64,000 nt of DNA from NCBI GenBank assembly GCA_017625095.1, contig JAGALQ010000040.1, positions 42,203 to 106,202 on the forward strand. The letters are read 5' to 3'. Made by a program: the position numbers and the translations under genes. A model generated the notes under the pieces. The model was not told where the DNA came from. It saw only the letters and a list, made by a program, of their open reading frames with translations, and made no database searches. Shown here one piece after another: positions 7,445 through 16,106 of this stretch (the stretch's first letter is position 1; each line of letters begins with the position of its first letter). The stretch comes from Clostridia bacterium (GTDB taxonomy: Bacteria > Bacillota > Clostridia > Oscillospirales > Acutalibacteraceae).

Positions 7445-10288
7445 TTATTCTGTTTCTATATTGCTTTCATTATTGCCATTTTCGGAAGGAGAAACGACAC
7501 TGTTTTCGGATTCTGCGTCGCTTACTTCGCTGATATAGACAATATCAGTTTTGGAAGTATCGGAATAACCTTTAAGAACACCAGCGATGGCTTTTTGTTT
7601 TCTCAGTATAACAAATAAAACAAATAGCGCAATAATTGTAAGAGCGGTTACGGAAACGCCAATAATCAAACCTCTGGGAACATATTTAAGTTCAATATCG
7701 TGTTCGCCTGCTGTAAGGTAGAAACCAATAAATCCGTTACCGATTTTACATTCTTTCATTTCGTCAACGCTTACACGCTTACCGTCGACAGAAATCTGCC
7801 AGCTTTCATCATAGGGGATGGAGGTGTAGAACAGACTGTCTTCAGGGGCGTTAACGGTGCCTTTAATCTGAGTTTCTTCGAATGACTCAATATTGAGCTG
7901 TTTTGTTTTGAGAATGTCATAGCCTTGAGTGAATTTTTCCAGATTAAGACCGTTGAGATAGACGTCAATATAACCTGAATTGCCCGAAGAAATCGGAATA
8001 TCAACATAGATTGTCTTACCTGCTTCAACAAATCCTATATCAACAAGGTGTTCGGAGTCGAAGTTATGGTCGTATAAAACGTCACCGTATGAAATTGAAA
8101 CTTGTTCAACATTGCTTGACTCAACAAACAAATAATAGCTCTTGCTTTCTGTTACAGTATACTCGAGAGTGAAGCTTGCATCTGAATCGTTAATCTCGCG
8201 GAAGAATGTCAATTCGCCGGTATCAAGACCTGAAGTGAATTCACTGATGTTGCTGTAGCTTACATTATCAATCGGAACAGGTGTAAATACGTCGGATATT
8301 CCTGTTGAACGCTCAAAGTAGTCACCCTGAACGATAAAAGGATTGTCGTTTGAATAGTCCCATCCGAGAAGTGATTTGTCTACACAGTAGCCGATGTTCA
8401 GATAGTAATTGTTTTTATATGCGTTGAATTTGCTGACATTTGTAGCCGGTGTCAGAAGCTTATCAGATGGTGTTGGCGTTGATGTTGTGTTGTCAACAAT
8501 ATATTTGAGCGATGTCATCATATTGAAGACAGGTGTCTGGAATCCGTTGTAGGTGTAGCTGTTGATAAAGTTTCCGTCAACACCGAGGTAATTGATGAGA
8601 TTAGAAGTATCCTCGTATGCCATCGAAGAGAATATAGATACGCCGTTATAGTCATACCATGAAGGATCCATTCTTGTCCTCAGGTCAGTGAGCTCCATAC
8701 GGTAGAATTGGTTTTCTTCCAATTTGTCGAGTTTTCTCTTCAAGGCGACGAACTTGTCATAATCGTCTGTATAGTAGCTCTTTTGCTGCTGCATAACGTA
8801 GTGTGATGTGTTGCCTATTGCAGCTTCTGAAACAACACAGCAGAAAAGAAGGAGAGCGAGTGCACTTGCCTGGTATTTTCCGCTGTTCATAAGAAGGATA
8901 ACGAGAGTATAGAAAACCGCAAAAATAATTGATATGATTATGGTTTCATCTGTAACGTTCTTAGAACCCAGCTTTTGCGTGATAATAATGAACGCAAGCA
9001 CTGCAATGCCTGTTGTAAGAAGCATTTTCGGGGTGTAATCGCTGATATGGATAAGAGCCTTATATGCCATTACAAGCAGAACAAATGAATAAATATATGA
9101 CAGTCTGTACGGAAGATCGTTGGGGAAATGGAATCCGTGCCATATATAGTTGAGCATATTGATATTAAAGCTTAAAAAGAGTAAGCCGAGAAGAATAATA
9201 TAACAGGTTTTCTCGCGCTTGGTGTAATGCTTTGAGTAAAGGAACAACGGAGCGAGTATTACGGATATCATACCGCAGTATACGTTGGGTAACACGTCTT
9301 CGCCGCTGCTTCTTATGGTAGGATCAACAGAGTTCAGGTGATTAGCGATAAAATCAAATATATTGAAATAGCTTTCAAATTCTTCAGGGAATGTGCCTGA
9401 GGTTGCAGAAGAATTCTGCAGAATGAAGAAAAGCGGAATGAGAAGTACAGCAGCAATGCCTGCGGCGGCAACGGAAGAAACCGCAAAACGCAAACCTGAA
9501 TTGAAGAATCTCGAATTCCTCAATGTGAATATGAAGCTCTTTTTTGCTGCTTTAACCTTAGTCGGGTTGCCGTTTTCGTCGACATATTTGGTTACATTGA
9601 ATTTCTCGGTAAGTGTGTAATGGCTGAAGTACGTTGCAATAAAGTATATTACTGCAAAAATACATACGATGTATGCCATATAGTAGTTGCTTAACATAAC
9701 AACTGCAAGCGAGAACAGATAAAGTCTGAATTTTCCGCGTTTAACTATTTGCTCTATTCCAAGCATAACAAACGGAAAAACAGCCATTGTGTCAATCCAC
9801 ATAATGTTCCAATAGTATGCGATGAAAAATCCGCAGAATGAGTAAAGAACACCGAACGCGGAAATTGAAAAATCATTCTTTCCCGTTGTTTTCCTGAGAT
9901 AATATGAGAAAAATGCACTTGCAAAAGCAGCTTTGAGCAGAACCATAATTGCGATTGCTTCAGGCATATTTTTATGTCCGCATATGAGCATTACGATTGC
10001 AAGCGGGCTGGCAAGATAGTTGCTGAAGTTTCCAAGAAAACTTGAGCCCAGACCGGAATTCCAGGAATAAAGCAGACTTTCTCCTGTAGTTATTCTGTCA
10101 TAAAGCTCAGCGAAAAGGGGGCCGTACTGATGATAAAGGTCCATTCGCAGCACAGTGTAATCACCAAACGGTATTACATTGAAACAGTAATAGACTATTA
10201 CCATTATAAAAGATGATGCAATAAAGGCAAGCAATGAATATTTATTGCGCAAAGCTGACTGAACAAATTTGTTCTCTTTCAATTTCAC
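7445..10288 (-). CDS. YfhO-family multi-spanning membrane protein (GT-C glycosyltransferase-like)
   Basis: The 947-residue protein has a start-proximal membrane span, an outer loop with DLYHQYGPLFAELYDRI and SWNSGLGSSFLGNF, about ten further spans to residue ~490, a soluble domain of ~350 residues, and a final span near 890-915 (VSVTALTIIALFVLFVIL). This is the YfhO layout; family members are thought to transfer sugars onto lipid-linked polymers such as lipoteichoic acid. The start is GTG (10288) with AAGGAG at 10301-10306, a rather long spacing. The acidic C-terminal tail is cytoplasmic. It is monocistronic. The function is inferred from the family. Confidence 0.85.
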   Translation of the reverse strand: MKLKENKFVQSALRNKYSLLAFIASSFIMVIVYYCFNVIPFGDYTVLRMDLYHQYGPLFAELYDRITTGESLLYSWNSGLGSSFLGNFSNYLASPLAIVMLICGHKNMPEAIAIMVLLKAAFASAFFSYYLRKTTGKNDFSISAFGVLYSFCGFFIAYYWNIMWIDTMAVFPFVMLGIEQIVKRGKFRLYLFSLAVVMLSNYYMAYIVCIFAVIYFIATYFSHYTLTEKFNVTKYVDENGNPTKVKAAKKSFIFTLRNSRFFNSGLRFAVSSVAAAGIAAVLLIPLFFILQNSSATSGTFPEEFESYFNIFDFIANHLNSVDPTIRSSGEDVLPNVYCGMISVILAPLFLYSKHYTKREKTCYIILLGLLFLSFNINMLNYIWHGFHFPNDLPYRLSYIYSFVLLVMAYKALIHISDYTPKMLLTTGIAVLAFIIITQKLGSKNVTDETIIISIIFAVFYTLVILLMNSGKYQASALALLLFCCVVSEAAIGNTSHYVMQQQKSYYTDDYDKFVALKRKLDKLEENQFYRMELTDLRTRMDPSWYDYNGVSIFSSMAYEDTSNLINYLGVDGNFINSYTYNGFQTPVFNMMTSLKYIVDNTTSTPTPSDKLLTPATNVSKFNAYKNNYYLNIGYCVDKSLLGWDYSNDNPFIVQGDYFERSTGISDVFTPVPIDNVSYSNISEFTSGLDTGELTFFREINDSDASFTLEYTVTESKSYYLFVESSNVEQVSISYGDVLYDHNFDSEHLVDIGFVEAGKTIYVDIPISSGNSGYIDVYLNGLNLEKFTQGYDILKTKQLNIESFEETQIKGTVNAPEDSLFYTSIPYDESWQISVDGKRVSVDEMKECKIGNGFIGFYLTAGEHDIELKYVPRGLIIGVSVTALTIIALFVLFVILRKQKAIAGVLKGYSDTSKTDIVYISEVSDAESENSVVSPSENGNNESNIETE

Positions 10289-10321
10289 TTCCTAATAACA
10301 CTCCTTAGCATTAATAAAGTT

Positions 10322-10350
10322 ATATTACCATAAAGGTAAATTCTTTTCAA
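10322..10350 (-). promoter_or_regulatory. Promoter of the YfhO-type gene
   Basis: Minus strand: TTGAAA (10350-10345), a 17-bp spacer ending in TGG, TAATAT (10327-10322). Confidence 0.5.
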
Positions 10351-10403
10351 TATATTTAAACTATATTATTCTGATTTAATTTCTGTTTATTCAACTGATA
10401 CGG

Positions 10404-10432
10404 TTATATTTTCGGACAAGAGATCATAGAAT
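10404..10432 (+). promoter_or_regulatory. Sigma-E-like promoter of the spoIIIA operon
   Basis: TTATATT (10404-10410), 14 bp, CATAGAAT (10425-10432) closely fits the Bacillus sigma-E consensus (KMATATT, 14 bp, CATACAHT) and lies 30 bp before the spoIIIAA start. In B. subtilis spoIIIA is transcribed by sigma-E in the mother cell, so position and match agree. Confidence 0.65.
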
Positions 10433-10462
10433 GTGTTGAAAGTCAGGAAAGGAACAAAACGA

Positions 10463-11482
10463 ATGAATTATATGATAAAACGATTTGAAAGTGCGGCAAG
10501 ATGTACAGGTGCGCGTGTAAGGCGTGCGCTGTTGAATCTGCCTGATTCCGTAAAGGAAAATACTTGTGAAATCAGACTGAGATGCGGAAGACCGATAATG
10601 CTTAACGGCCTTTTCGGCGAAGCATTTATTACATTAAACGGCAGAGAAAGTTATATTACTACTCCTTCTGTTATGAAAGCATCAATTGCTGATATAGAAG
10701 AATGCTTCAGAATAGTTTGCGGTTATTCCGTGCACACACATCAGAACAGCATCTGCAGCGGTTATGTGACTGTTTCGGGCGGACACCGCGTCGGTATCTC
10801 CGGTACTGCTGTTTTATCTTCAGACGGAATCGGTTCAATCAGGGATATTTCATCGATAAATATCCGTATTGCCAAAGAATTTAAAGGTATTGCGGATGAA
10901 CTTTACAGTCACATAAAAAACAACAGTTGGAAAAGCGTCATTGTCGCAGGTGCTCCCTCGAGCGGGAAAACTACTGTTCTGCGTGATTTGTCACGTATTC
11001 TTTCAAGTGAAAGCGGCGGTTATATGAAAACCGTGATTATAGATGAAAGAGAAGAAATTGCTGCTTGCTGCAATGGCGTACCGCAGAATGATGTAGGGAT
11101 AAGCAGTGATGTGCTTTCAGGATATCCCAAAGGTGAGGGAATTCTGATTGCACTCAGATCAATGTCACCTGAAAATATAATTCTTGATGAAATCGGTACC
11201 GATAAAGAGGTTGCTGCTATTGAAACCGGACTGAATTCAGGCGTTAACTTCTTTCTGAGTGTTCATGCTGCCGATTTAAATGAGCTGTTCAGACGAAAAC
11301 ATATTATCCGTTTGCTGAGCGGAGGCAGTTTTGATGCTGTCGTTTTTCTTGACGGTCAAAAGAATCCGTCTAAAACAGTCGATTATATTGCGGCAGGTGA
11401 TATTTTTGATAAAGCTCGCAGGTCTTGTGATGATAATGTTTTCAATGGTGTCAGCAGGGTCTTATGCAACGGCAATGATTAA
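10463..11482 (+). CDS. spoIIIAA: Stage III sporulation protein AA (ATPase)
   Basis: Start at ATG 10463 behind AGGAAAGGA, giving 339 residues. Walker A is GAPSSGKT at 163-170; Walker B is near IILDEIG; a conserved GGHRVGISG lies before the ATPase core. SpoIIIAA resembles secretion ATPases (VirB11/PilT type) and powers the SpoIIIA-SpoIIQ channel between mother cell and forespore. First gene of the eight-gene operon; the next gene overlaps it by 53 bp. Confidence 0.93.
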   Translation: MNYMIKRFESAARCTGARVRRALLNLPDSVKENTCEIRLRCGRPIMLNGLFGEAFITLNGRESYITTPSVMKASIADIEECFRIVCGYSVHTHQNSICSGYVTVSGGHRVGISGTAVLSSDGIGSIRDISSINIRIAKEFKGIADELYSHIKNNSWKSVIVAGAPSSGKTTVLRDLSRILSSESGGYMKTVIIDEREEIAACCNGVPQNDVGISSDVLSGYPKGEGILIALRSMSPENIILDEIGTDKEVAAIETGLNSGVNFFLSVHAADLNELFRRKHIIRLLSGGSFDAVVFLDGQKNPSKTVDYIAAGDIFDKARRSCDDNVFNGVSRVLCNGND

Positions 11483-11912
11483 GAAGAGATCAGAGATTCT
11501 TGATAGTTGCATAAGATTGTTACAAAGGATTAATTCTGAAATCAGTTACAATGCTGAACCGTTACAAATCATCATAAGCAAAGTGTGCCGATGTCACGAG
11601 TTTGATAAGCTTGTTTTTTTACATAAAATGTTACGATCTGATAGTGAAAATATAATTCTTTGTTGGAGAGAATGTGTTGAAAATTTCTCTGAAAATTCAC
11701 CGATAACAAAGAGTGATAAAGAGCTTTTGATTTCTTTTGGTGAAAAACTCGGCACAACTGATATCGAACATCAGCAAAAGCTTTGTGATGAATATACCTC
11801 TTTGTTTAAGCAGAGATATGATTCGTTACAGAAAAGTCAGAGTGAACATATCAAATTGTGTAAGGTCTGCTCGTTTGCGCTTGGTGCGGTTATGCTGATA
11901 CTTCTGATGTGA
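11430..11912 (+). CDS. spoIIIAB: Stage III sporulation protein AB
   Basis: The ATG at 11430 (GCAGG 7 bp upstream) gives 160 residues, close to the family length; this start lies inside the end of spoIIIAA in another frame. An N-terminal hydrophobic stretch is followed by a helical domain (RSEILDSCIRLLQRINSEIS) and a C-terminal membrane span (SFALGAVMLILLM), the GspF-like arrangement of SpoIIIAB. It belongs to the mother-cell side of the feeding-tube channel. The overlap with spoIIIAA suggests translational coupling. Confidence 0.87.
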   Translation: MIMFSMVSAGSYATAMIKKRSEILDSCIRLLQRINSEISYNAEPLQIIISKVCRCHEFDKLVFLHKMLRSDSENIILCWRECVENFSENSPITKSDKELLISFGEKLGTTDIEHQQKLCDEYTSLFKQRYDSLQKSQSEHIKLCKVCSFALGAVMLILLM

Positions 11913-11923
11913 TCGGAGAAAAT

Positions 11924-12118
11924 ATGGACATAGTTTTGATATTTAAAATCGGAGCAATCGGAATTGCTGTTGCAGTGCTTAATCAGGTATTGTCACGGTC
12001 AGGCAGAGATGAATATGCAATGCTTACAACACTGTCGGGTGTTCTTGTTGTCGTTATGATGCTGATACCTTATCTTGCCGATCTTTTCTCTGATCTTAAA
12101 AGGTTGATTGATTTTTAA
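11924..12118 (+). CDS. spoIIIAC: Stage III sporulation protein AC
   Basis: A 64-residue, two-span membrane protein; ATG 11924 chosen because CGGAGAA sits 5-10 bp upstream. The LIFKIGAIGIAVAVLNQVL and GRDEYAMLTTLSG segments match the conserved core of SpoIIIAC. Part of the SpoIIIA complex in the mother-cell membrane around the forespore. Confidence 0.9.
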   Translation: MDIVLIFKIGAIGIAVAVLNQVLSRSGRDEYAMLTTLSGVLVVVMMLIPYLADLFSDLKRLIDF

Positions 12119-12120
12119 AT

Positions 12121-12507
12121 ATGATTCTGACAAAGGTTTTGTTTGTTGCCATCGCTTCCTGTTTTCTTATTGTGCTGCTTAACCAGCATAAACCTGAGTT
12201 TTCTTTGCTTATCAGGTTTGCCGCAATTCTAATTATTATATGTTTACTGATAAAACCGTTGATTGAGCTTTCATCAAGTGCCGCAGAGCTTTCTGAAGGT
12301 ATAAAGCTAAACAATGAATACATTTATCTGCTGATAAAAGCACTCTTTGTCGGTATAGTCTGCAAGATTGTTTGTGATATATGCAACGATACCGGCAACA
12401 AAGCGGTTTCAACCTGTGTTGAGCTTACTGGTCAGGTTACGATAATGCTGCTTGCAATACCTTTGATTACTGCGCTGACAGGTTTTGCTAAGGGATTATT
12501 AAAATGA
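12121..12507 (+). CDS. spoIIIAD: Stage III sporulation protein AD
   Basis: A 128-residue hydrophobic protein with about four membrane spans, starting 2 bp after spoIIIAC. The end (GQVTIMLLAIPLITALTG) is typical of SpoIIIAD. Its stop overlaps the spoIIIAE start by 4 bp. Confidence 0.9.
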   Translation: MILTKVLFVAIASCFLIVLLNQHKPEFSLLIRFAAILIIICLLIKPLIELSSSAAELSEGIKLNNEYIYLLIKALFVGIVCKIVCDICNDTGNKAVSTCVELTGQVTIMLLAIPLITALTGFAKGLLK

Positions 12508-13634
12508 CGATTATCAGAAAATTAAAATATGTATCGGTAATATTGCTTATGTTTTGCTTTACTGTTACAGCTTCTGCGGAAAACAGAGATTTTTTTCAAG
12601 AGCAGATGGAGACAACCGGAGCAAATGATCTGTTTGATAATCTTACCGATGAGCAGAAAGAAATGCTTGAAGAACTGGGCATAACAAAACTTACTCCTGA
12701 AGCATTCCTGAGTGTTTCACCAAGGAAAGTATTTGATTTATTTTACCGGATTCTGATGAATGAATATAAATCGCCACTGAGTTACACAGTAACTGTCAGT
12801 GTTATGATAGTCGCAGTTTCTGTCGTTACTCAATTTATGTCACATGGCGATAAGATTTCAAGAATGATATCGGTTTTTTCGCTGATTTGCATATCTTTAT
12901 GTATGATTGTGCCGCTGGGTGAATGCTTATCGCGCGTTATTTCCGCAATCAGATTAAGTGCAGATTTTATGTTGATGCTAATTCCTGTACTGGCAACCGC
13001 ACTTACGGTCAGCGGTAATCCGGCAACGGCTCTTACCTACAACTCGTTGTGTTTTGGTGCTGCACAGATTGTAGTTGCGTTTTCGGCAGATTTCATCAGA
13101 CCGTTGATTCAGACAACGCTTTCTTTCAGCATAATGGGCGGTTTATCAGATTTGGTTAATTTTGAGAAAATTATACAGTTTGTTAAAAGGTTTACAGTCT
13201 TTCTTATGAGCTTTACGTCTACTGTATTTATCACAATGTTATCAATCAAAGGTATGCTTTCCGCATCTGCCGATACTGTTGCTGTCCGAGGTGTAAGGTT
13301 TATGATAGGTAATCTGATTCCTGTTGTAGGCGGTGCTGTCAGCGATGCATATACTTCAATCAGCGGCACGTTGCTTCTCGTCAAAAATACGGTTGCGGTT
13401 TTAGGTATTGCGGTTGTTGCACTTTTAAATGTTCCCGTTATGGTCGAATGTATTTGTTGGGTGTTTTCTTTTGCCTGTATCTCAACTGTTTCGGAGATGT
13501 TTTCTCAAAATAAAACAGCTTCATTTATCAGAGCGGTTTCGTCGTGCGTTGTTATGATGACTGTGATGCTTTTATTTGTTGTCATTGTTTTTATACTTAG
13601 TGTTGGTCTTGTAATGCTTATGAAAGGCGGTTGA
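12504..13634 (+). CDS. spoIIIAE: Stage III sporulation protein AE
   Basis: The 376-residue protein has a cleavable-looking signal peptide (about residues 1-25, ending TASAEN), an outer acidic region and about seven to eight membrane spans. It is the large polytopic subunit of the SpoIIIA channel. Length and order match Clostridia and Bacillus. Overlaps spoIIIAD. Confidence 0.9.
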   Translation: MTIIRKLKYVSVILLMFCFTVTASAENRDFFQEQMETTGANDLFDNLTDEQKEMLEELGITKLTPEAFLSVSPRKVFDLFYRILMNEYKSPLSYTVTVSVMIVAVSVVTQFMSHGDKISRMISVFSLICISLCMIVPLGECLSRVISAIRLSADFMLMLIPVLATALTVSGNPATALTYNSLCFGAAQIVVAFSADFIRPLIQTTLSFSIMGGLSDLVNFEKIIQFVKRFTVFLMSFTSTVFITMLSIKGMLSASADTVAVRGVRFMIGNLIPVVGGAVSDAYTSISGTLLLVKNTVAVLGIAVVALLNVPVMVECICWVFSFACISTVSEMFSQNKTASFIRAVSSCVVMMTVMLLFVVIVFILSVGLVMLMKGG

Positions 13635-13636
13635 TT

Positions 13637-14116
13637 TTGGAGACGTTTAAAAGTTGGGCGGTTTCGTCCGTTACGGCTGCAGCGGTTGTGACTGTAATCA
13701 GCTTACTTTCACCGTCGGGTAATCTGGAAAAATCGATAAAATTTATTATCGCACTGTTCCTCATTGCGGCATTTATAATACCTTTTTCAAATTCTGATAT
13801 TGCATTTGAATCCTTTGACATCAATAGAGGAATTAAAGAAATAATTGATGAAAACGAACTGAATAATGAAGTTAAAAAGAATGTTGAAGATTCACTTGAA
13901 AACGCTGTTGAAACAGAAATCAGCGCCTATCTCTCGGGCGTTGATATAGATTATGTTAGTGTTGAGGCAAAAGTATCTGTTGATAAGGATAATAACATTT
14001 ATACTCAATCAATCAGTATTATTCTGAGTGAAAAAATACTGACTTATGAACTAGAAAAATTTGTGTCAGAACGCTTTGGAATTAAACCCGATGTGAAGTT
14101 TGAATCGGAGGATTGA
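13637..14116 (+). CDS. spoIIIAF: Stage III sporulation protein AF
   Basis: TTG 13637 has AGGCGG (13625-13630) 6 bp upstream; an in-frame TTG at 13631 is an alternative. The 159-residue protein has two N-terminal membrane spans (~8-25 and ~33-52) and a ring-building-motif-like domain at residues ~55-155, as in SpoIIIAF. Position in the operon supports the name; similarity is weak, as usual for this subunit. Confidence 0.85.
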   Translation: METFKSWAVSSVTAAAVVTVISLLSPSGNLEKSIKFIIALFLIAAFIIPFSNSDIAFESFDINRGIKEIIDENELNNEVKKNVEDSLENAVETEISAYLSGVDIDYVSVEAKVSVDKDNNIYTQSISIILSEKILTYELEKFVSERFGIKPDVKFESED

Positions 14117-14117
14117 T

Positions 14118-14648
14118 ATGAATAAGGAAATGCTTTCCGAAATTGCAGTCAGACTACGAAATGACAAAAAAGTGCTTATTATCGTAGGCGTAATGATTGT
14201 TGGAATTATACTGACTGTAATATCGTCATTTGATAACAGGGCTGAAGAGAAAGACGAAAATCAAGTTCAGGTTGAAAAAGTTTTTAATGAATCAGAATAT
14301 ACCAATCAGCTTGAGAATAAACTTGAAGAGATGATTGCGTTGATAAGCGGGGCAGGTGAAACAAGGGTTATAGTAACACTTGAATGCGACTATGAAACCG
14401 TATATGCAAAAGACGGCAGTATTGCAAAGGATAGTGATTCGACAGACGAAGACAGCGAATACATAATTATAGATTCGCAGGATGTTCAGGGCGGGCTTGT
14501 GCTCAAAACCGTAACGCCCAAAATAAGGGGAGTTGCCGTCGTGTGTGCAGGAGGAGACTCTATATATGTCAAAACCGCAGTGACCGAATTGCTTTCCGCT
14601 GTGCTTGATATAGGCACTAATCACATAAGCGTATCAAAATTGAGATAA
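14118..14648 (+). CDS. spoIIIAG: Stage III sporulation protein AG
   Basis: ATG 14118 follows CGGAGG and gives 176 residues: one N-terminal membrane span (~22-40) and a forespore-facing domain with LEEMIALISGAGETRVIVTLE, the SpoIIIAG ring-building region. SpoIIIAG forms a large ring in the intermembrane space. Confidence 0.9.
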   Translation: MNKEMLSEIAVRLRNDKKVLIIVGVMIVGIILTVISSFDNRAEEKDENQVQVEKVFNESEYTNQLENKLEEMIALISGAGETRVIVTLECDYETVYAKDGSIAKDSDSTDEDSEYIIIDSQDVQGGLVLKTVTPKIRGVAVVCAGGDSIYVKTAVTELLSAVLDIGTNHISVSKLR

Positions 14649-14661
14649 AGGAGTTTTGGAA

Positions 14662-15210
14662 ATGAACGTTATAATCAAAAAAAGACAGATAATTATGTCG
14701 GCACTGGTGTTGGCGCTTGGGTCTGCTGTGTTTGTGAACTGGTATTTCAATAAACCGAATGCAGAGCAAACCGCGAAAGAAGAATCTGCAAGCTATTCGA
14801 TAATTGGAGATGCACAGTACGTATCTGCAAATTCTGAGAATCATTCTGTTGAAGAAACAGTAAAGAATGATTTTTCACAGACTCAGTTGAAGCGGAGTAA
14901 AGCTCACGATGAAGCTTTTGATAAACTCAAATCGGTTATAAATGATTCATCTGCCTCAAAAACAGCCGTTGATAAAGCGGCTGAAGATTTATCAAAACTT
15001 GCAAACACAATAAAAATGGAGGCTGATATTGAAGCTCTCGTTAAATCAAAGTGCGGCTTTAACTGTGTTGTTATGATAAACGGTTCTTCAGCTCAGGTTG
15101 TTTGCGAAAAAGATACGCTGGACAGCACCGTGATTCTGCAGATTAAAGAAATTTTCCTTAAACACACTGATATAAATTCTGAAAATATTACAATATTTGA
15201 ATTAAAATAG
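14662..15210 (+). CDS. spoIIIAH: Stage III sporulation protein AH
   Basis: ATG 14662 follows AAAGGAG by 8 bp. The 182-residue protein has a short basic N-terminus (KKRQ), one membrane span ending WYFNKP, and a C-terminal YscJ/FliF-like domain. SpoIIIAH binds SpoIIQ from the forespore. Last gene of the operon; no hairpin follows before the next promoter. Confidence 0.9.
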   Translation: MNVIIKKRQIIMSALVLALGSAVFVNWYFNKPNAEQTAKEESASYSIIGDAQYVSANSENHSVEETVKNDFSQTQLKRSKAHDEAFDKLKSVINDSSASKTAVDKAAEDLSKLANTIKMEADIEALVKSKCGFNCVVMINGSSAQVVCEKDTLDSTVILQIKEIFLKHTDINSENITIFELK

Positions 15211-15238
15211 TTGTTTATTTATTTTTTTGTGTTATAAT
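15211..15238 (+). promoter_or_regulatory. Promoter of the Asp23 gene
   Basis: TTGTTT (15211-15216), 16 bp, TATAAT (15233-15238), immediately after the spoIIIAH stop. It gives the vegetative genes their own start, independent of the sporulation operon. Confidence 0.55.
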
Positions 15239-15261
15239 AGTCGCAAAAGGAGGTTGTGAAA

Positions 15262-15627
15262 ATGAAAAAACAGCCCAACAACACAGTAGCAACATCGCTT
15301 GTTATTTCAGATGACGTCATTGCTTCAATCGCTATGAGCGCTGCAAAAGATATTGACGGAGTAGGAAGTCTTGTTCAACGACCTACTGACATACGCAGTG
15401 TTATGAAAATCTTTGAGGGTGCTCTTAAATATGTAGAGGTTTCCTCGTCGGACAAAGTGTATACGCTCAAGGTTCATATTTCTATCAAAGACGGTGAAAA
15501 AATTCCGGCAGTTGTTTCAGAAGTTCAGAAGGCTGTCAAGAATGCTGTTCAGGGAATGACCGGTTGCGCAGTTTCCAAAGTTAATGTTTGTGTTGCAGAT
15601 GTGGAAATCACAGAAAAACGTACCTAA
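15262..15627 (+). CDS. Asp23/Gls24 family envelope stress protein
   Basis: Start at ATG 15262, 8 bp after AAAAGGAGG; a GTG at 15256 is too close to the RBS. The 121-residue protein shows the family core (IAMSAAKDIDGVGSL, LKVHISIKDGEKIPAV). These small proteins associate with membrane anchors and affect envelope stress and cell-wall homeostasis. In B. subtilis the homologue YqhY sits just before nusB, as here. Confidence 0.9.
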   Translation: MKKQPNNTVATSLVISDDVIASIAMSAAKDIDGVGSLVQRPTDIRSVMKIFEGALKYVEVSSSDKVYTLKVHISIKDGEKIPAVVSEVQKAVKNAVQGMTGCAVSKVNVCVADVEITEKRT

Positions 15628-15656
15628 TTAACAGAAAAGTCAGTTTACCTATTGTG

Positions 15657-15694
15657 CCCTCTGCAGGTTTATCGGCAGAGGGTATTATTTTTTT
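15657..15694 (+). terminator. Intrinsic terminator or attenuator before nusB
   Basis: An 8-bp GC-rich stem (15657-15664 with 15675-15682) is followed by a T-run; the nusB RBS (15698-15703) begins only a few bases later. As NusB acts in antitermination, read-through control is an attractive but unproven idea. Confidence 0.65.
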
Positions 15695-15710
15695 ATTCGG
15701 AGGATTATTT

Positions 15711-16106
15711 ATGACACGCAGGCAGGCAAGAGAGCAGGCATTCATCCTGCTTTTCGAAAAATCATTCAATACCGATGCCACAGTTGAAGAGCTTCTTGAG
15801 CTGGCAAAAGAATTGCGTATGCTTGAAGATGATGAGTTTGTTGCAGCACTTGTAAATACAACATGCGACAATATCGAAGCAATAGATGAGCACATCAGTG
15901 CTAATTCAAAGGGATGGAAGATTAACCGCATTCCTAAGGTTACACTTGCAATTATCAGAATGGCTCTTGCCGAAATTCTTTATTTTGATGATGTTCCCGA
16001 CGGTGTTTCAGTCAACGAAGCTGTTGAACTTGCTAAAAAGTATTCAACACCCGAGGATGCTTCATACATAAACGGACTTCTCGGCACTGTTGTGAGGTCA
16101 AAGTAA
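15711..16106 (+). CDS. nusB: Transcription antitermination protein NusB
   Basis: ATG 15711 follows CGGAGG by 7 bp; 131 residues, normal for NusB. Conserved features are the N-terminal RRQAREQAFILLF and the C-terminal VSVNEAVELAKKYS-x5-YINGLLGTV. NusB with NusE binds boxA in rRNA leader transcripts. The next gene starts directly after its stop. Confidence 0.95.
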   Translation: MTRRQAREQAFILLFEKSFNTDATVEELLELAKELRMLEDDEFVAALVNTTCDNIEAIDEHISANSKGWKINRIPKVTLAIIRMALAEILYFDDVPDGVSVNEAVELAKKYSTPEDASYINGLLGTVVRSK

